Shown: positions 17,922-28,402 of the stretch, piece after piece
Position numbering within the stretch: position 1 is the first letter of the stretch
Layout: every line of letters starts with the position of its first letter
NCBI GenBank assembly: GCA_964420405.1
Contig: CAYQTL010000019.1
Span: 1 to 62,749 of the forward strand
Reading direction: 5' to 3'
From: CAYQTL01 sp964420405
Lineage (GTDB): Bacteria; Acidobacteriota; Thermoanaerobaculia; Thermoanaerobaculales; Sulfomarinibacteraceae
Length of the DNA: 62,749 nucleotides
Made by a program: the position numbers and the translations under genes
Notes under the pieces: model-generated
Told to the model about the DNA's origin: nothing
The model's database searches: none
The model's input: the letters and a program-made list of their open reading frames with translations, nothing else

Positions 17922-19687
17922 CACAGGTCGAGCCACCGGAACCAGACCGGATGGTGCTGCTTGTACCAGGCGAGCACCTCCTGGATCAGACGCTTCTTGT
18001 CGGCCGGCATGACGGCGTCGTCGATGCGGTCGAAGTGGACCCGCATCCGGTCGTCGGACAGGTACTCGATCGCCTCGGACGCCAGAGTCTGCAGCTCGTT
18101 GCGGATCCGTCCCGAGTCGGAGATCTTGACCGGGCGGTTGGTGTAGTCCTGGCCGGCGTAGAAGCGGTCCAGCAGCGGCGAGAACACCATCCGCATCTCC
18201 GACGGTGGCTCCATCAGGCGCAGCGTCAGCGCGACCTCCATGATGCCGTGACGGGTCGCGGCGTGGGTGGTGACGCGGTACACGCCGGGCTGGACCTGGG
18301 TGATGCCGGTGGCCCCCGTGTACGGGTCGCTCAGCATGTAGCTCGCGAGGGCGAGCACCCGCCACCGCTTGTTGGGGAACAGGTCGTCCGCCGTCAGCAC
18401 CCGCCGGCCGACCGGCATCTCGGCGAGCCGGGCCTCGTCGATGATCCGTCGGTAGGTCTCCACGCGGCCGTCATCGACCTCGCCTCCGAAAAGCTCCCCG
18501 AGCCGCTGCTCGAAGTCCTCGGCGTGGGGGTCGAGCCGCATCAGCCGCGCCTCGCGGTCCCACGGAATCTCGAACTTCGAGGAGAACAGCGCCATCGACG
18601 TCTTCAGCCGCAGCACCGGGTCGAGGCTGGCCGCCTGCATCGCCTCGGCGGTCGCGGCGTAGCCGTCGCACAGGAACAGGTGCAGCGCCCCGTCGTCGTC
18701 GGTCCACGTGCCGACCCGGAACGCCGGCGCGTAGGTGCCCGAGTCGACGAACGCCGCCACGCCGGTCGCCGGCACCGGCCAGCCGTCCTCCACCAGGTGG
18801 GCGCCGAGCTCCCGCCACTCCTGCCAGAGCCCGGAAAGGCGCTTCTCCCGCGACCGTCCGCCGAGGGTCCAGACGTGGACGTGGTCGGGGCGGATGCCCG
18901 GGTAGGTCGCCTGGATCGCCTTCATCACCAGCCGGCGGGGCGTCAGGTAGTCGATCAGGATCGAGCGCTCGGCGGCCTGCTCGACCACCTCCTTCGGCAG
19001 CACGAGGTTGCCCATGTAGCCCTCGTAGGGCTGCGCAACCTTGAGGGGCTGGTCGAAGAGATGCAGCACGGTCAGGGGTCCGGTGGGCGCCCCCGTGGCG
19101 AACCGCGAGGTGTTCTCGAGGGTGTCGACCGCGGCCCCCCACACGGTGATGCCGTCCGAGCGCAGGTCCTCCCAGAACCGGTCCCACGTGTACCGCGGCT
19201 CGTTGAGCAGACGGTGGGTGAGGTGGTCGACCTGGCGGGCGACCTGCGGCCGTGCGTAGACGCGACCGAAGCCGAGCAGCGGGTTGGAGCCCATCTCGGG
19301 GGTCTCGCCGGCCTTCGGCATCAGGCCCTCGCCGAGGCTCACCATGACCGCGTGGTTCTCGGGAAGCGCCCGCGTCAGGTACCACAGCGCCTCGGACAGC
19401 GCGTAGGCCGACACCGCGTCGGCGTCCTTCTTGACCCGGTTGACCCCCGCCTTGTCGAGCTGCCTGCCCTCGCCGTAGCGCCCGAACAGCTGCGTGCCGA
19501 GGGCGGTGACGGCGGCCGCCATGACGAACGCCCGCTCCAGCGACTGGCCGACGAACGAGAGGTGGTCCGAGTCGTCGCGGGTGATCCAGCGCTCCTCCAC
19601 ATCCTCGAGCCAGAGGTGGAACCGGCCGAGGATCGAGCGGGTGTCGAACGCCCACTGCGCGATCAGGTTGCGACGCTTCATGTCCAT
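17921..19687 (-). CDS. Conserved-looking protein of unknown function, 588 aa
   Basis: I do not recognise this family. It is a soluble 588-aa protein with normal codon use, no signal peptide and no membrane helix. It is rich in tryptophan and aromatic residues, with stretches such as AQWAFDTRSILGRFHLWLED at the N-terminus and HHPVWFRWLDL at the C-terminus. The first roughly 180 residues look helical; the middle has alternating strand and helix (VHVWTLGGRSREK, HLFLCDGYAATAEA). No nucleotide-binding loop or metal triad is obvious. A GGGAGG box lies seven bases before the ATG. It heads an operon with an acyl thioesterase and a phosphopantetheinyl transferase, which hints at acyl or carrier-protein chemistry, but that is inference from context only. 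Confidence 0.85.
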   Translation of the reverse strand: MDMKRRNLIAQWAFDTRSILGRFHLWLEDVEERWITRDDSDHLSFVGQSLERAFVMAAAVTALGTQLFGRYGEGRQLDKAGVNRVKKDADAVSAYALSEALWYLTRALPENHAVMVSLGEGLMPKAGETPEMGSNPLLGFGRVYARPQVARQVDHLTHRLLNEPRYTWDRFWEDLRSDGITVWGAAVDTLENTSRFATGAPTGPLTVLHLFDQPLKVAQPYEGYMGNLVLPKEVVEQAAERSILIDYLTPRRLVMKAIQATYPGIRPDHVHVWTLGGRSREKRLSGLWQEWRELGAHLVEDGWPVPATGVAAFVDSGTYAPAFRVGTWTDDDGALHLFLCDGYAATAEAMQAASLDPVLRLKTSMALFSSKFEIPWDREARLMRLDPHAEDFEQRLGELFGGEVDDGRVETYRRIIDEARLAEMPVGRRVLTADDLFPNKRWRVLALASYMLSDPYTGATGITQVQPGVYRVTTHAATRHGIMEVALTLRLMEPPSEMRMVFSPLLDRFYAGQDYTNRPVKISDSGRIRNELQTLASEAIEYLSDDRMRVHFDRIDDAVMPADKKRLIQEVLAWYKQHHPVWFRWLDL

Positions 19688-19739
19688 GTCCTGCCTCCCG
19701 TGCGGCCTGTTCCGAGCGTGCCACGGCCGATGCCGGATC

Positions 19740-20717
19740 TCAAGATCGGTCCCCCCCCGCGTCCGTGCCCGCGTCCGTCCCCGGTGCGTCGCCCTCGCCG
19801 ACGCGCTCTCGCCACCAGCTCAGCAGGTCCTCCAGCGTCCGCTCCAGCGAGATCTCCGGCCGCCATCCGGTCGCCTCCTCGAGCCGTGCCGGGTCGCCGA
19901 CGAGATGGGACAGGTCCGACGGTCGCATCCGGTCCGGGTCGTGCACGACCTCGACCGGCCGTCGTGCCAGGACGAGCAGCGCGTCGAGCAGGTCACCGAT
20001 CCGGTGGCCCGTGCCGGAGGCCAGGTTGAAGACGCCTCCGGCGAAGCGCCGGTCGGCGACCTTCAGGTACGCCCGCACCACGTCCCGCACGTCGGTCACG
20101 TCGCGGATCGCGCGGAGGTTGCCCACCTCCAGTCGCGGCGGGCGGAGCCCGAGCTCGGCCTCGGCGATGCGCCGCGCGAACGACGACAGCGCGAACCGGT
20201 CGCCCTGGCCGGGGCCGGTGTGCAGAAACGGCCGCAGCCGGACCGCGGGCACGGCGGAGGAGGCCAGCAGGGCGTCCTGGGCGGCCTTGGAGAGGGCGTA
20301 GGGGGAGCGCGGCCGCAGCGGCTCCTCCTCCCGCGCCCGCCGGTCGACCCCGGTGTCGCCGTACACCTCGCCCGAGGTCGCGGCCACCACCAGCGGTGGC
20401 GGGTCGAGAGCGGCCGCGGCGGCGAGGAGGTTCGCCGTGCCCCGGGCGTTGACGGCGAAGCAGGCATCGGGCTCGGCCCAGGATCTCGCCACCGACGTCG
20501 CCCCGGCCAGGTGGAACACGACCTCGGGACGCACGCGGTCGAGCAGCGACGCCAGCCGCCCCGGGTCGCGGATGTCGACCCGCGCCGCGCGCGGGTCGTC
20601 CTCGGCCTCGGCGTCCCACACGAGTCGCCAGATCTCCGGGGACGGTACCCGCGACCGCAGCTCGCTCACCAGGTGGGGCCCGACGAAGCCGTCGGCGCCG
20701 GTGATCAGGATCCGCAC
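19740..20717 (-). CDS. rmd: NAD-dependent sugar reductase, GDP-4-keto-6-deoxymannose reductase-like
   Basis: A 325-aa extended short-chain dehydrogenase. The Rossmann motif is TGADGFVG, the catalytic pair is in SPYALSKAA, and RPFLHTGPGQGDRFALSSFA is close to the hallmark of Rmd, which reduces GDP-4-keto-6-deoxymannose to GDP-D-rhamnose. GTG at 20717 overlaps the RmlD-like gene by 13 bases. The last residues (GTDAGTDAGGDRS) are encoded by the dispersed GCGTCC-type hexamer repeat, so the C-terminus has grown into a repeat. The matching dehydratase (gmd) is not in the window. A closely related epimerase or UDP/GDP-sugar reductase is possible. Confidence 0.82.
   Translation of the reverse strand: MRILITGADGFVGPHLVSELRSRVPSPEIWRLVWDAEAEDDPRAARVDIRDPGRLASLLDRVRPEVVFHLAGATSVARSWAEPDACFAVNARGTANLLAAAAALDPPPLVVAATSGEVYGDTGVDRRAREEEPLRPRSPYALSKAAQDALLASSAVPAVRLRPFLHTGPGQGDRFALSSFARRIAEAELGLRPPRLEVGNLRAIRDVTDVRDVVRAYLKVADRRFAGGVFNLASGTGHRIGDLLDALLVLARRPVEVVHDPDRMRPSDLSHLVGDPARLEEATGWRPEISLERTLEDLLSWWRERVGEGDAPGTDAGTDAGGDRS
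19748..19795. repeat. GCGTCC hexamer repeat inside the rmd-like 3' end
   Basis: A short run of CGCGTCCGTGCCCGCGTCC units, the same module found in at least nine spacers of the window, forms the last codons of the Rmd-like gene and is read as an Asp/Gly/Thr-rich tail. Confidence 0.65.
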
Positions 20718-21556
20718 CCGTGCTCCAGGTACCGCGCGAGGGCATCCTGCCAGGGCGGCATGGTGCGCCCGAGGATCCCCTCCAGGCGGGTCGTGTCGAG
20801 CACCGAGTAGGCGGGGCGGGGCGCCGGTCGGGGAAACTCGGTGGTCGCGACCGGACGGACCGGGAGGTCGGCGCCGAGTCGCCGCACGATCTCGACGGCG
20901 AAGCCGTGCCAGGTGGTGGCGCCGCGGTTGACGGCGTGGACGATCCCCTCGGCGTCGGCGTCCACCAGGTCGAGGATGGCCTCGGCAAGGTCGTCGGCGA
21001 AGGTCGGGTTGCCGCGCTGGTCGGCCACCACCCGCAGCTCTCCGGCGCCGTCGTCGACCTGGCGGCGGATCGCCTCGACGAAGTTCCGGCCGCCGCGCCC
21101 GTACAGCCAGGCGGTGCGCACGATCAGGTGTCGGGGCGCGGTGGCGGCGGCCCGCTCGCCGAGCACCTTGCTGCGGCCGTAGGCCGAGGCCGGCGCCACG
21201 GGGTCGTCGTGGCGGTAGGGACGGTCGGCGGTGCCGTCGAAGACGTAGTCGGTTGAGACGTGGACCAGGGCGGCGTCCGTCACCCGGCAGGCCGCCGCGA
21301 GATGGCCGACGGCGTCGCCGTTGACGGCCACCGCGCCAGCCTCGTCCTCCTCGCAGCGGTCGACCGCGGTGTAGGCCGCGCAGTTGACGACGGCGGCCGG
21401 CCGCAGCGAGCCCACCAGATCGGTGACGGCCACCGGGTCGGTGATGTCGAGGGTGTCGACGTCGTGGCCGGCCGCCTGCAGGCCCCGGCCCGCGGCGAGT
21501 CGGAGCAGCGCGCGGCCGAGCTGGCCGTGGCAGCCGGTGACGAGAAGCCCGGTCAT
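20705..21556 (-). CDS. rfbD: dTDP-4-dehydrorhamnose reductase family (RmlD/RfbD)
   Basis: A 283-aa reductase that makes dTDP-L-rhamnose from the 4-keto sugar using NAD(P)H. It has the N-terminal LLVTGCHGQLGRALL, VVNCAAYTAVDRCEED, STDYVFDG, the YGRSKVLGE catalytic Tyr-Lys pair and RTAWLYGRGGRNF, all standard for RmlD. The ATG at 21556 is chosen over an upstream extension that would place the divergent promoter region in the coding sequence. It is the first gene of a two-gene operon with the Rmd-like reductase. rmlA, rmlB and rmlC are not in the window. Confidence 0.9.
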   Translation of the reverse strand: MTGLLVTGCHGQLGRALLRLAAGRGLQAAGHDVDTLDITDPVAVTDLVGSLRPAAVVNCAAYTAVDRCEEDEAGAVAVNGDAVGHLAAACRVTDAALVHVSTDYVFDGTADRPYRHDDPVAPASAYGRSKVLGERAAATAPRHLIVRTAWLYGRGGRNFVEAIRRQVDDGAGELRVVADQRGNPTFADDLAEAILDLVDADAEGIVHAVNRGATTWHGFAVEIVRRLGADLPVRPVATTEFPRPAPRPAYSVLDTTRLEGILGRTMPPWQDALARYLEHGCGS

Positions 21557-21636
21557 GGCGGGTCGGGATGGTAGCACGGGCTGGAATACCCCCGCTCCGG
21601 GGGGGATTGTCCCGAGCGGTCCATGGAGGTCGACGG

Positions 21637-22278
21637 ATGGCGACAGTGACGAGCGTGACCCCGGCCGAGACCGCTTCCACGGAGCGGACCATTCCCAACG
21701 GCGAGGAGCAGCGGATCGTGGACGCGGTCGCCGGCCACATGGCGGCGATCATGCAGGAGCTCAACCTCGATCTCGACGACCCGAACTACACCGACACCCC
21801 GCGGCGGGTCGCCAAGATGTACCTCGAGATGTTCCACGGCCTGCGCGAGGGCGCCGAGCCGAAGGTCACCACGTTTCCCAACGAGGAGGGGTACCACCAC
21901 ATGGTGATCGAGCGGGAGATCCCGTTCTACTCCATGTGCGCCCACCACTTCGTGCCGTTCTACGGCCACGCCCACATCGCCTACATCCCCGGCGCGAAGA
22001 TCGTCGGGCTGTCGAAGCTGCCGCGGATCCTCGAGTTCTACGCCAAGCGGCCACAGCTTCAGGAGCGGCTGACGGAGCAGGTGGCGGAGTTCCTGTGGGA
22101 GCGGCTGCGCCCGCAGGGCGTGATGGTTGTGATCGAGGCGCGCCACCTGTGCGTCGAGATGCGCGGCGTCAAGAAGGCCGGCGCGTTGACGACGACCTCG
22201 GCGCTGCGCGGCTGTTTCTCGGACCGCAAGGTGCGCGAGGAGTTTCTCGCCCTCGTGCAGCGCCAGGTGACCTGGTAG
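21637..22278 (+). CDS. folE: GTP cyclohydrolase I (FolE)
   Basis: A 213-aa enzyme that converts GTP to 7,8-dihydroneopterin triphosphate, the first step to folate. The zinc ligands are visible in SMCAHHFVPF and in EARHLCVEMRG, the GTP-site VGLSKLPRI and TPRRVAKMY are present, and the length is usual for FolE. ATG 21637 has GGAGG seven bases upstream; the open frame extends further 5' but without support. It is convergent with a small secreted-protein gene only six bases away. Confidence 0.96.
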   Translation: MATVTSVTPAETASTERTIPNGEEQRIVDAVAGHMAAIMQELNLDLDDPNYTDTPRRVAKMYLEMFHGLREGAEPKVTTFPNEEGYHHMVIEREIPFYSMCAHHFVPFYGHAHIAYIPGAKIVGLSKLPRILEFYAKRPQLQERLTEQVAEFLWERLRPQGVMVVIEARHLCVEMRGVKKAGALTTTSALRGCFSDRKVREEFLALVQRQVTW

Positions 22279-22284
22279 GCGCCG

Positions 22285-22737
22285 CTACTCGAGCTCGCAG
22301 TACAGGTACAGGCTGGTCGTGGACAGCAGGACGTCCCCGGCGATCTTGTGCTTCTGCCGGTCCTCCTGGAAGCGGCCGCCGCCCACCCGCACGTCGTCGC
22401 ACGGCAGCCGATGCAGCGGTCGACCGAAGCTGTCCTCGAACAGCAGGATCACCTTGGCCTCACGGCTGGTCTCGGAACGGTTCTCGAACTCGAGGTGGAC
22501 GAAGACCGGGATCTCCTGGCCCTCCACGATCTCGCGGTCGCCGCGGGTGGTGACGGCGACCCTGGACCACCGCACCCCGTCGATCTCGACCCGGGGATCC
22601 AGGTCGTCGCCCACGGTGTACTCGAACCCCCGCTGGAACGGGCTCTCGACCCGTTCGACGTCGTCCTCCTGGGCGGAGGCCGGGACGACGACGGCGAGGA
22701 GGGAGATCGCGAGCGCGAGAGTCCTGGTCCGTACCAT
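22285..22737 (-). CDS. Small secreted protein of unknown function
   Basis: A 150-aa protein with a clear signal peptide (RTLALAISLLAVVVPASAQ; cleavage expected after residue 22). The mature part is beta-rich and contains two cysteines (one in LPCDDV, one near the C-terminus in LYCELE) that could form a disulfide. I do not recognise the family. GAGG precedes the ATG at 22737, and a perfect TATAAT lies 31 bases upstream. It is probably periplasmic and transcribed alone. Confidence 0.8.
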   Translation of the reverse strand: MVRTRTLALAISLLAVVVPASAQEDDVERVESPFQRGFEYTVGDDLDPRVEIDGVRWSRVAVTTRGDREIVEGQEIPVFVHLEFENRSETSREAKVILLFEDSFGRPLHRLPCDDVRVGGGRFQEDRQKHKIAGDVLLSTTSLYLYCELE

Positions 22738-22768
22738 CAAGGCCACCTCGGCAAGTCCGTTAACGCGG

Positions 22769-22774
22769 ATTATA
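22769..22774 (-). promoter_or_regulatory. -10 box TATAAT of the small secreted protein gene
   Basis: A perfect consensus hexamer on the reverse strand with GTGACG about 15 bases further upstream as a weak -35. It is the best sigma-70 -10 box in the window. Confidence 0.65.
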
Positions 22775-22846
22775 CACGGAGGTGACCGACGTCACACGCC
22801 CGCCGGTCGGCCGGCGGGCGTGGAAGGTGCCGTGCTCGGCGGCTCG

Positions 22847-23767
22847 CTACGGCAGGTGGATGGTCATTCCCTTCGAGATCGCCGCGGCGTCGCCGCCCGT
22901 CACCGTGCAGACGGACAGCTTGTCGCGGACCTCGGAGACCTGGAGGGTGGCGATCTCGGTCATGAACTCGTCGAGCACCTCGCCGGTGTCGGGGTCCCGC
23001 AGGACCTCGACGTCGCCGACCTTGAACACCTGGCCGGTGCTGACGCCGTCGCGCTGACCCCGGTTGACGTACACCGAGTCGCCCTTTGTGAGCACCACCG
23101 AGCCGGTCCACTTCACGTTCGGCAGCTGGCCCAGGATGAACTCGACCGCCTCGGTGCACGCGTCCTGGACGGCGAGGCCGACGTTGTCGTTCTTCTCGCC
23201 GCCGAACGCCGCGCCCCAGTCGCCGGTGGCGTAGCCGACGTTGAGACCGCGCTGCTTCGAGGTGCCGACGACGCTCTTGGAGGCGAGCACCTGCCCGGTG
23301 GTGGAGTCGACGACGTAGATGGTGGCGTTGATCTCGCCCTTGCCGCCCTTGCCGCCGATCTTGAATCCCTTGACACGGATGCCGCCGCCGCCCTTGGCGG
23401 TGTCGTCCTGGACGTGGGTGATGGCGCCCTTGACGAGGAGCTGGGCCGGGGTCAGCTGGCCGGTGGCCGGCGCCTTCTTGCCGCCGGCGGTGCGTCCCGA
23501 AGCGGCCAGGTCCTGCTCGTCCAGGGCCGCCGCGCGCATGTCCGACTCGCCGAGGACGATGAACTTGCCGGTCTGGTTGAGCATGTCGGTGAGCACCGTG
23601 CCCCACGCGTCGCCGATGTCCCAGCGGCCGTACCAGCCGGCCTTGTTCTCGAACTCGGTGACGGTGATCGAGTAGCGCAGGCCGCCTTCCTGGGCGGGTG
23701 CGACGGCGGGCGCCGCGAGGAGGGCGACGGTTGCGGCGACGGCGACGATGGACGCTGTGAGCCTCAT
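22847..23767 (-). CDS. CsgG-family protein
   Basis: A 306-aa protein with a signal peptide (residues 1 to about 25, ending APAVAPAQ) followed by a CsgG-like domain: ITVTEFENKAGW at the start, MLNQTGKFIVLGES, and repeated GQVLASKSVVGTSKQ and KGDSVYVNRGQRDGVSTG segments. CsgG forms a secretion pore for curli subunits in the outer membrane, but here there is no lipobox cysteine and no csg genes nearby. It is better read as a CsgG-superfamily periplasmic or outer-membrane protein of unknown job. GGAGG precedes the ATG at 23767. Confidence 0.82.
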   Translation of the reverse strand: MRLTASIVAVAATVALLAAPAVAPAQEGGLRYSITVTEFENKAGWYGRWDIGDAWGTVLTDMLNQTGKFIVLGESDMRAAALDEQDLAASGRTAGGKKAPATGQLTPAQLLVKGAITHVQDDTAKGGGGIRVKGFKIGGKGGKGEINATIYVVDSTTGQVLASKSVVGTSKQRGLNVGYATGDWGAAFGGEKNDNVGLAVQDACTEAVEFILGQLPNVKWTGSVVLTKGDSVYVNRGQRDGVSTGQVFKVGDVEVLRDPDTGEVLDEFMTEIATLQVSEVRDKLSVCTVTGGDAAAISKGMTIHLP

Positions 23768-23803
23768 GGCTGCCTCCGTTGAGGGAATCTCGGAACGCCG
23801 GTC

Positions 23804-23809
23804 ATGGTA
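23804..23809 (-). promoter_or_regulatory. -10 box TACCAT of the CsgG-family gene
   Basis: TACCAT on the reverse strand, 36 bases before the ATG at 23767, flanked by GC-rich sequence. Confidence 0.45.
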
Positions 23810-23849
23810 GGGCCACCGGCCGGCCGGTGTCAAAACCCGCGGGGCCGGC

Positions 23850-24293
23850 TCAGCCGGGATAGCGGCCGGTGATGTAGTTGACCAGGTCGCGGATCTGGAT
23901 TTCCTGGCTGCGCGTGTACCAGCGGGTGAGGTCGCCGATGGAGATCAGCCCGAGCAGCCGTTCGCCGTCCATCACCGGGAGATGACGGCAGCGCTTCTCG
24001 GTCACCACCGTCATCGCCTCGGTGATGGTGGTGGCGGGACCGACGGTCACCAGCTCCCGCGTCATCACCTTGGCGACCGTGGTCGCCGAGGCGTCGAAGC
24101 CGGCGTCGACCACGCGGCGGAGCACGTCGCGCTCGGTGAAGATCCCGATCACCTCGTCGCCGTTGAGCACCAGCAGCGAGCCGATGCCGGCGCGGTTCAT
24201 CATCCGCACGGCGTCGAGCACCGTGGCGTCCGGCGCGACGCTGTGGACCGCGCTTCCCTTCTCCTGCAGGATCATCCCGAGAGTGCTCTCCAT
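23850..24293 (-). CDS. CBS-domain pair protein
   Basis: A 147-aa protein made of two CBS motifs: VAPDATVLDAVRMMNRAGIG with IGIFTERDVLRRVV, and VGPATTITEAMTVVTEKRC with LGLISIGDLTRW. Such stand-alone pairs bind adenosine nucleotides and act as energy-state sensors on partner enzymes. GGAGG lies five bases before the ATG at 24293. It is downstream of and on the same strand as malic enzyme (197 bp apart) but has its own TACGAT box, so it is probably transcribed alone. Confidence 0.92.
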   Translation of the reverse strand: MESTLGMILQEKGSAVHSVAPDATVLDAVRMMNRAGIGSLLVLNGDEVIGIFTERDVLRRVVDAGFDASATTVAKVMTRELVTVGPATTITEAMTVVTEKRCRHLPVMDGERLLGLISIGDLTRWYTRSQEIQIRDLVNYITGRYPG

Positions 24294-24345
24294 CGCGACC
24301 TCCGAACACCGATGTGGTGGAGTTTTCCGGTTCCGGTTCGGCACC

Positions 24346-24351
24346 ATCGTA
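24346..24351 (-). promoter_or_regulatory. -10 box TACGAT of the CBS gene
   Basis: TACGAT on the reverse strand 52 bases before the ATG at 24293. No clear -35. Confidence 0.4.
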
Positions 24352-24490
24352 CCAGCTCGGCCGGGCCCGACCGTCATCCTCCGGCCGCGCGGGGCCCGGC
24401 CCAGGGCTCGGCCTGAAGCCACGGGGACCGGCCGGCCGGCGAACGCCGGCGCGTGTCGTGAGCCCCTCTCCGTCCGGCCGGTCGCCGCGG

Positions 24491-26752
<2,262 letters not shown>

Positions 26753-26814
26753 GGCTGGTTCCTCCCGGTTTCGCTCCGCTCTTCCCGCTCTCGGGAAGAA
26801 TTTCACAAGGGAGG

Positions 26815-26820
26815 ACCATA
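26815..26820 (-). promoter_or_regulatory. Possible -10 box TATGGT of maeB
   Basis: CGATATGGT on the reverse strand, 62 bases before the ATG; the only AT-rich stretch in the spacer. Weak. Confidence 0.3.
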
Positions 26821-26879
26821 TCGCCCGGGAGACCGCTTTTCAACTGGCCGGCGAGAGGTTCCGGTCCCGTCGCACGACC

Positions 26880-27120
26880 CCGGCGCTTCCGATCCCGATC
26901 CCGATCCCGGTCCCGTTCCCGTCTCCGACGACTGCGGAGGTCCGCTGCGAGGACCGACCGGCCGCGCCGGCGCTGCCGGTGCCCGTGCCGCCGCGTCGGG
27001 CACCGAGGCACGGACGCGGACGCAGGGCGCACGCGTTCGCCCACGGGCGGACACTGTCACTGGACGCCACCGTCGCCATCGGGAACGGGAGGAGGATCGG
27101 GATCGGAGGAGGCCTGGGGA
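26880..27120. repeat. Composite inverted GATCCC/GGGATC element with GCGTCC module
   Basis: The 371-bp spacer between maeB and ddl has a left arm CCGATCCCGATCCCGAT plus CCCGTTCCCG units (26887-26925), an internal reverse-oriented GGACGCGGACGC module (about 27010-27025) and a right arm of GGGAACGGGAGGAGGATCGGG units (about 27080-27108). The arms are complementary. No gene is seen in the spacer. Confidence 0.75.
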
Positions 27121-27123
27121 TCC

Positions 27124-28176
27124 TCACCCCCGCCGGGCGTGCCGCTCGAGCGCCAGCCGGATCAGCTCGTCGACGAGCTGGGGGTAGTCGAGCCCCGACA
27201 CGCCCCACAGCCGGGGGTACATCGAGATCGACGTGAACCCGGGGATCGTGTTGACCTCGTTGACCCACAGCTGTCCGGTGTCGCGCTCCAGGAACAGGTC
27301 CACCCGCGCCATCCCCTCGCACCCGAGCAGCCGGAACACCCGCTCGGCGAGAGCGCGGGCGGCGTCGGCCTCGGCCGCCGCGAGCGGCGCCGGCGCGAGC
27401 AGCTCACAGGCGTCGTCGAGGTACTTGTCGTCGTAGTCGTAGAACTCGTGTCCCGGGACGATCTCTCCCGGCACCGACGCCCGCGGGAGGTCGCTGCCGA
27501 GGACCGCCACCTCGAGCTCGCGCCCGTCGATGCCACGCTCCACCAGCAGCCGCTCGCCGTGGGACAGGGCGGCCTCGACCGCGGGACCGAGCCCGCCGCC
27601 GTCGTGCACCTTGGTGACGCCGACCGACGAGCCGAGCCGCGCCGGCTTCACGAAGAGCGGCGGGCCGAGCGCGAGTGCCTCCCGGGTCACCGCGTCCCGC
27701 TCCCGCGCCCAGCGGCGGCGGTCGACGGCGCACCATGGGGCGGTGGCGAGCCCGCCCTGCTCGAGGATGCGCTTGGTCAGGATCTTGTCCATGCACACCG
27801 CCGAGGCGGTGGTGTCGCAGCCCACGTACGGCAGGTCGAGCATCTCGAGCATGCCCTGGACGGTGCCGTCCTCGCCGAACGGCCCGTGCAGCACCGGGAA
27901 CACCACGTCGACGGAGCCGTCGAGCAGCCGGGGGTCGACCGCATGGACGCCGTCGAACCCGCGGACGCCGTCGACCCGGTCCGCCGACTCAACGAGGACC
28001 GCCGCCGCCTCTTCGGCCTCCGCCCAGCGGCCGCGACGGTCGATCGCCATCGGCACGACGTCGTACCGGTCGCGGTCGACGGCGCGGGCCACCGACCGTG
28101 CCGACACGACGCTCACCTCGTGCTCCCGTGACCGCCCTCCGAACACCAGCCCGAGTCGCCGTCTGCGGTGCGCCAT
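27124..28176 (-). CDS. ddl: D-alanine--D-alanine ligase
   Basis: A 350-aa ATP-grasp ligase that makes the D-Ala-D-Ala dipeptide for peptidoglycan. GLVFGGRSREHEVSVVSA at the N-terminus, FPVLHGPFGEDG, FVKPARLGSSVGVTKV and the C-terminal VNEVNTIPGFTSISMYP are all canonical. The HEFYDYDDKYLDD loop keeps the tyrosine expected for D-Ala rather than D-lactate specificity. GGAGG seven bases before the ATG at 28176 supports this start over an upstream one. Divergent from the ferredoxin-NADP reductase gene. Confidence 0.96.
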   Translation of the reverse strand: MAHRRRRLGLVFGGRSREHEVSVVSARSVARAVDRDRYDVVPMAIDRRGRWAEAEEAAAVLVESADRVDGVRGFDGVHAVDPRLLDGSVDVVFPVLHGPFGEDGTVQGMLEMLDLPYVGCDTTASAVCMDKILTKRILEQGGLATAPWCAVDRRRWARERDAVTREALALGPPLFVKPARLGSSVGVTKVHDGGGLGPAVEAALSHGERLLVERGIDGRELEVAVLGSDLPRASVPGEIVPGHEFYDYDDKYLDDACELLAPAPLAAAEADAARALAERVFRLLGCEGMARVDLFLERDTGQLWVNEVNTIPGFTSISMYPRLWGVSGLDYPQLVDELIRLALERHARRG

Positions 28177-28208
28177 GGGTCGTCCTCCAGCCGCCGTCGT
28201 GCTGCCCG

Positions 28209-28214
28209 ATTGTG
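28209..28214 (-). promoter_or_regulatory. Possible -10 box CACAAT of ddl
   Basis: CACAAT on the reverse strand 32 bases before the ATG. Only moderately close to consensus. Confidence 0.3.
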
Positions 28215-28384
28215 GCAGACGCGGGGCGGCCGCGGCATCCGGCGAGGGCGTCACGGCGGTGGCGGGGTGCGGAAGCGCGGGCCCACTCGAGTTGACGCCG
28301 CCGTGCCCGCGGCGGAGTTGGGCAGGAATGGACGGCGGAGGGGCCGCGTTGGCCGTCGTGGTCGCCCCCCGGCGGCCGAACCGC

Positions 28385-28390
28385 TATCAT
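28385..28390 (+). promoter_or_regulatory. -10 box TATCAT, near-leaderless fpr
   Basis: TATCAT ends 12 bases before the ATG at 28403, giving an expected leader of about five bases and no Shine-Dalgarno sequence. Confidence 0.5.
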
Positions 28391-28402
28391 CCCCCACGCC
28401 CG

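Noticed and set aside
22847..23767. Curli secretion system
   Set aside because: Only a CsgG-superfamily protein is present, without lipobox and without csgA, csgB, csgE or csgF nearby.
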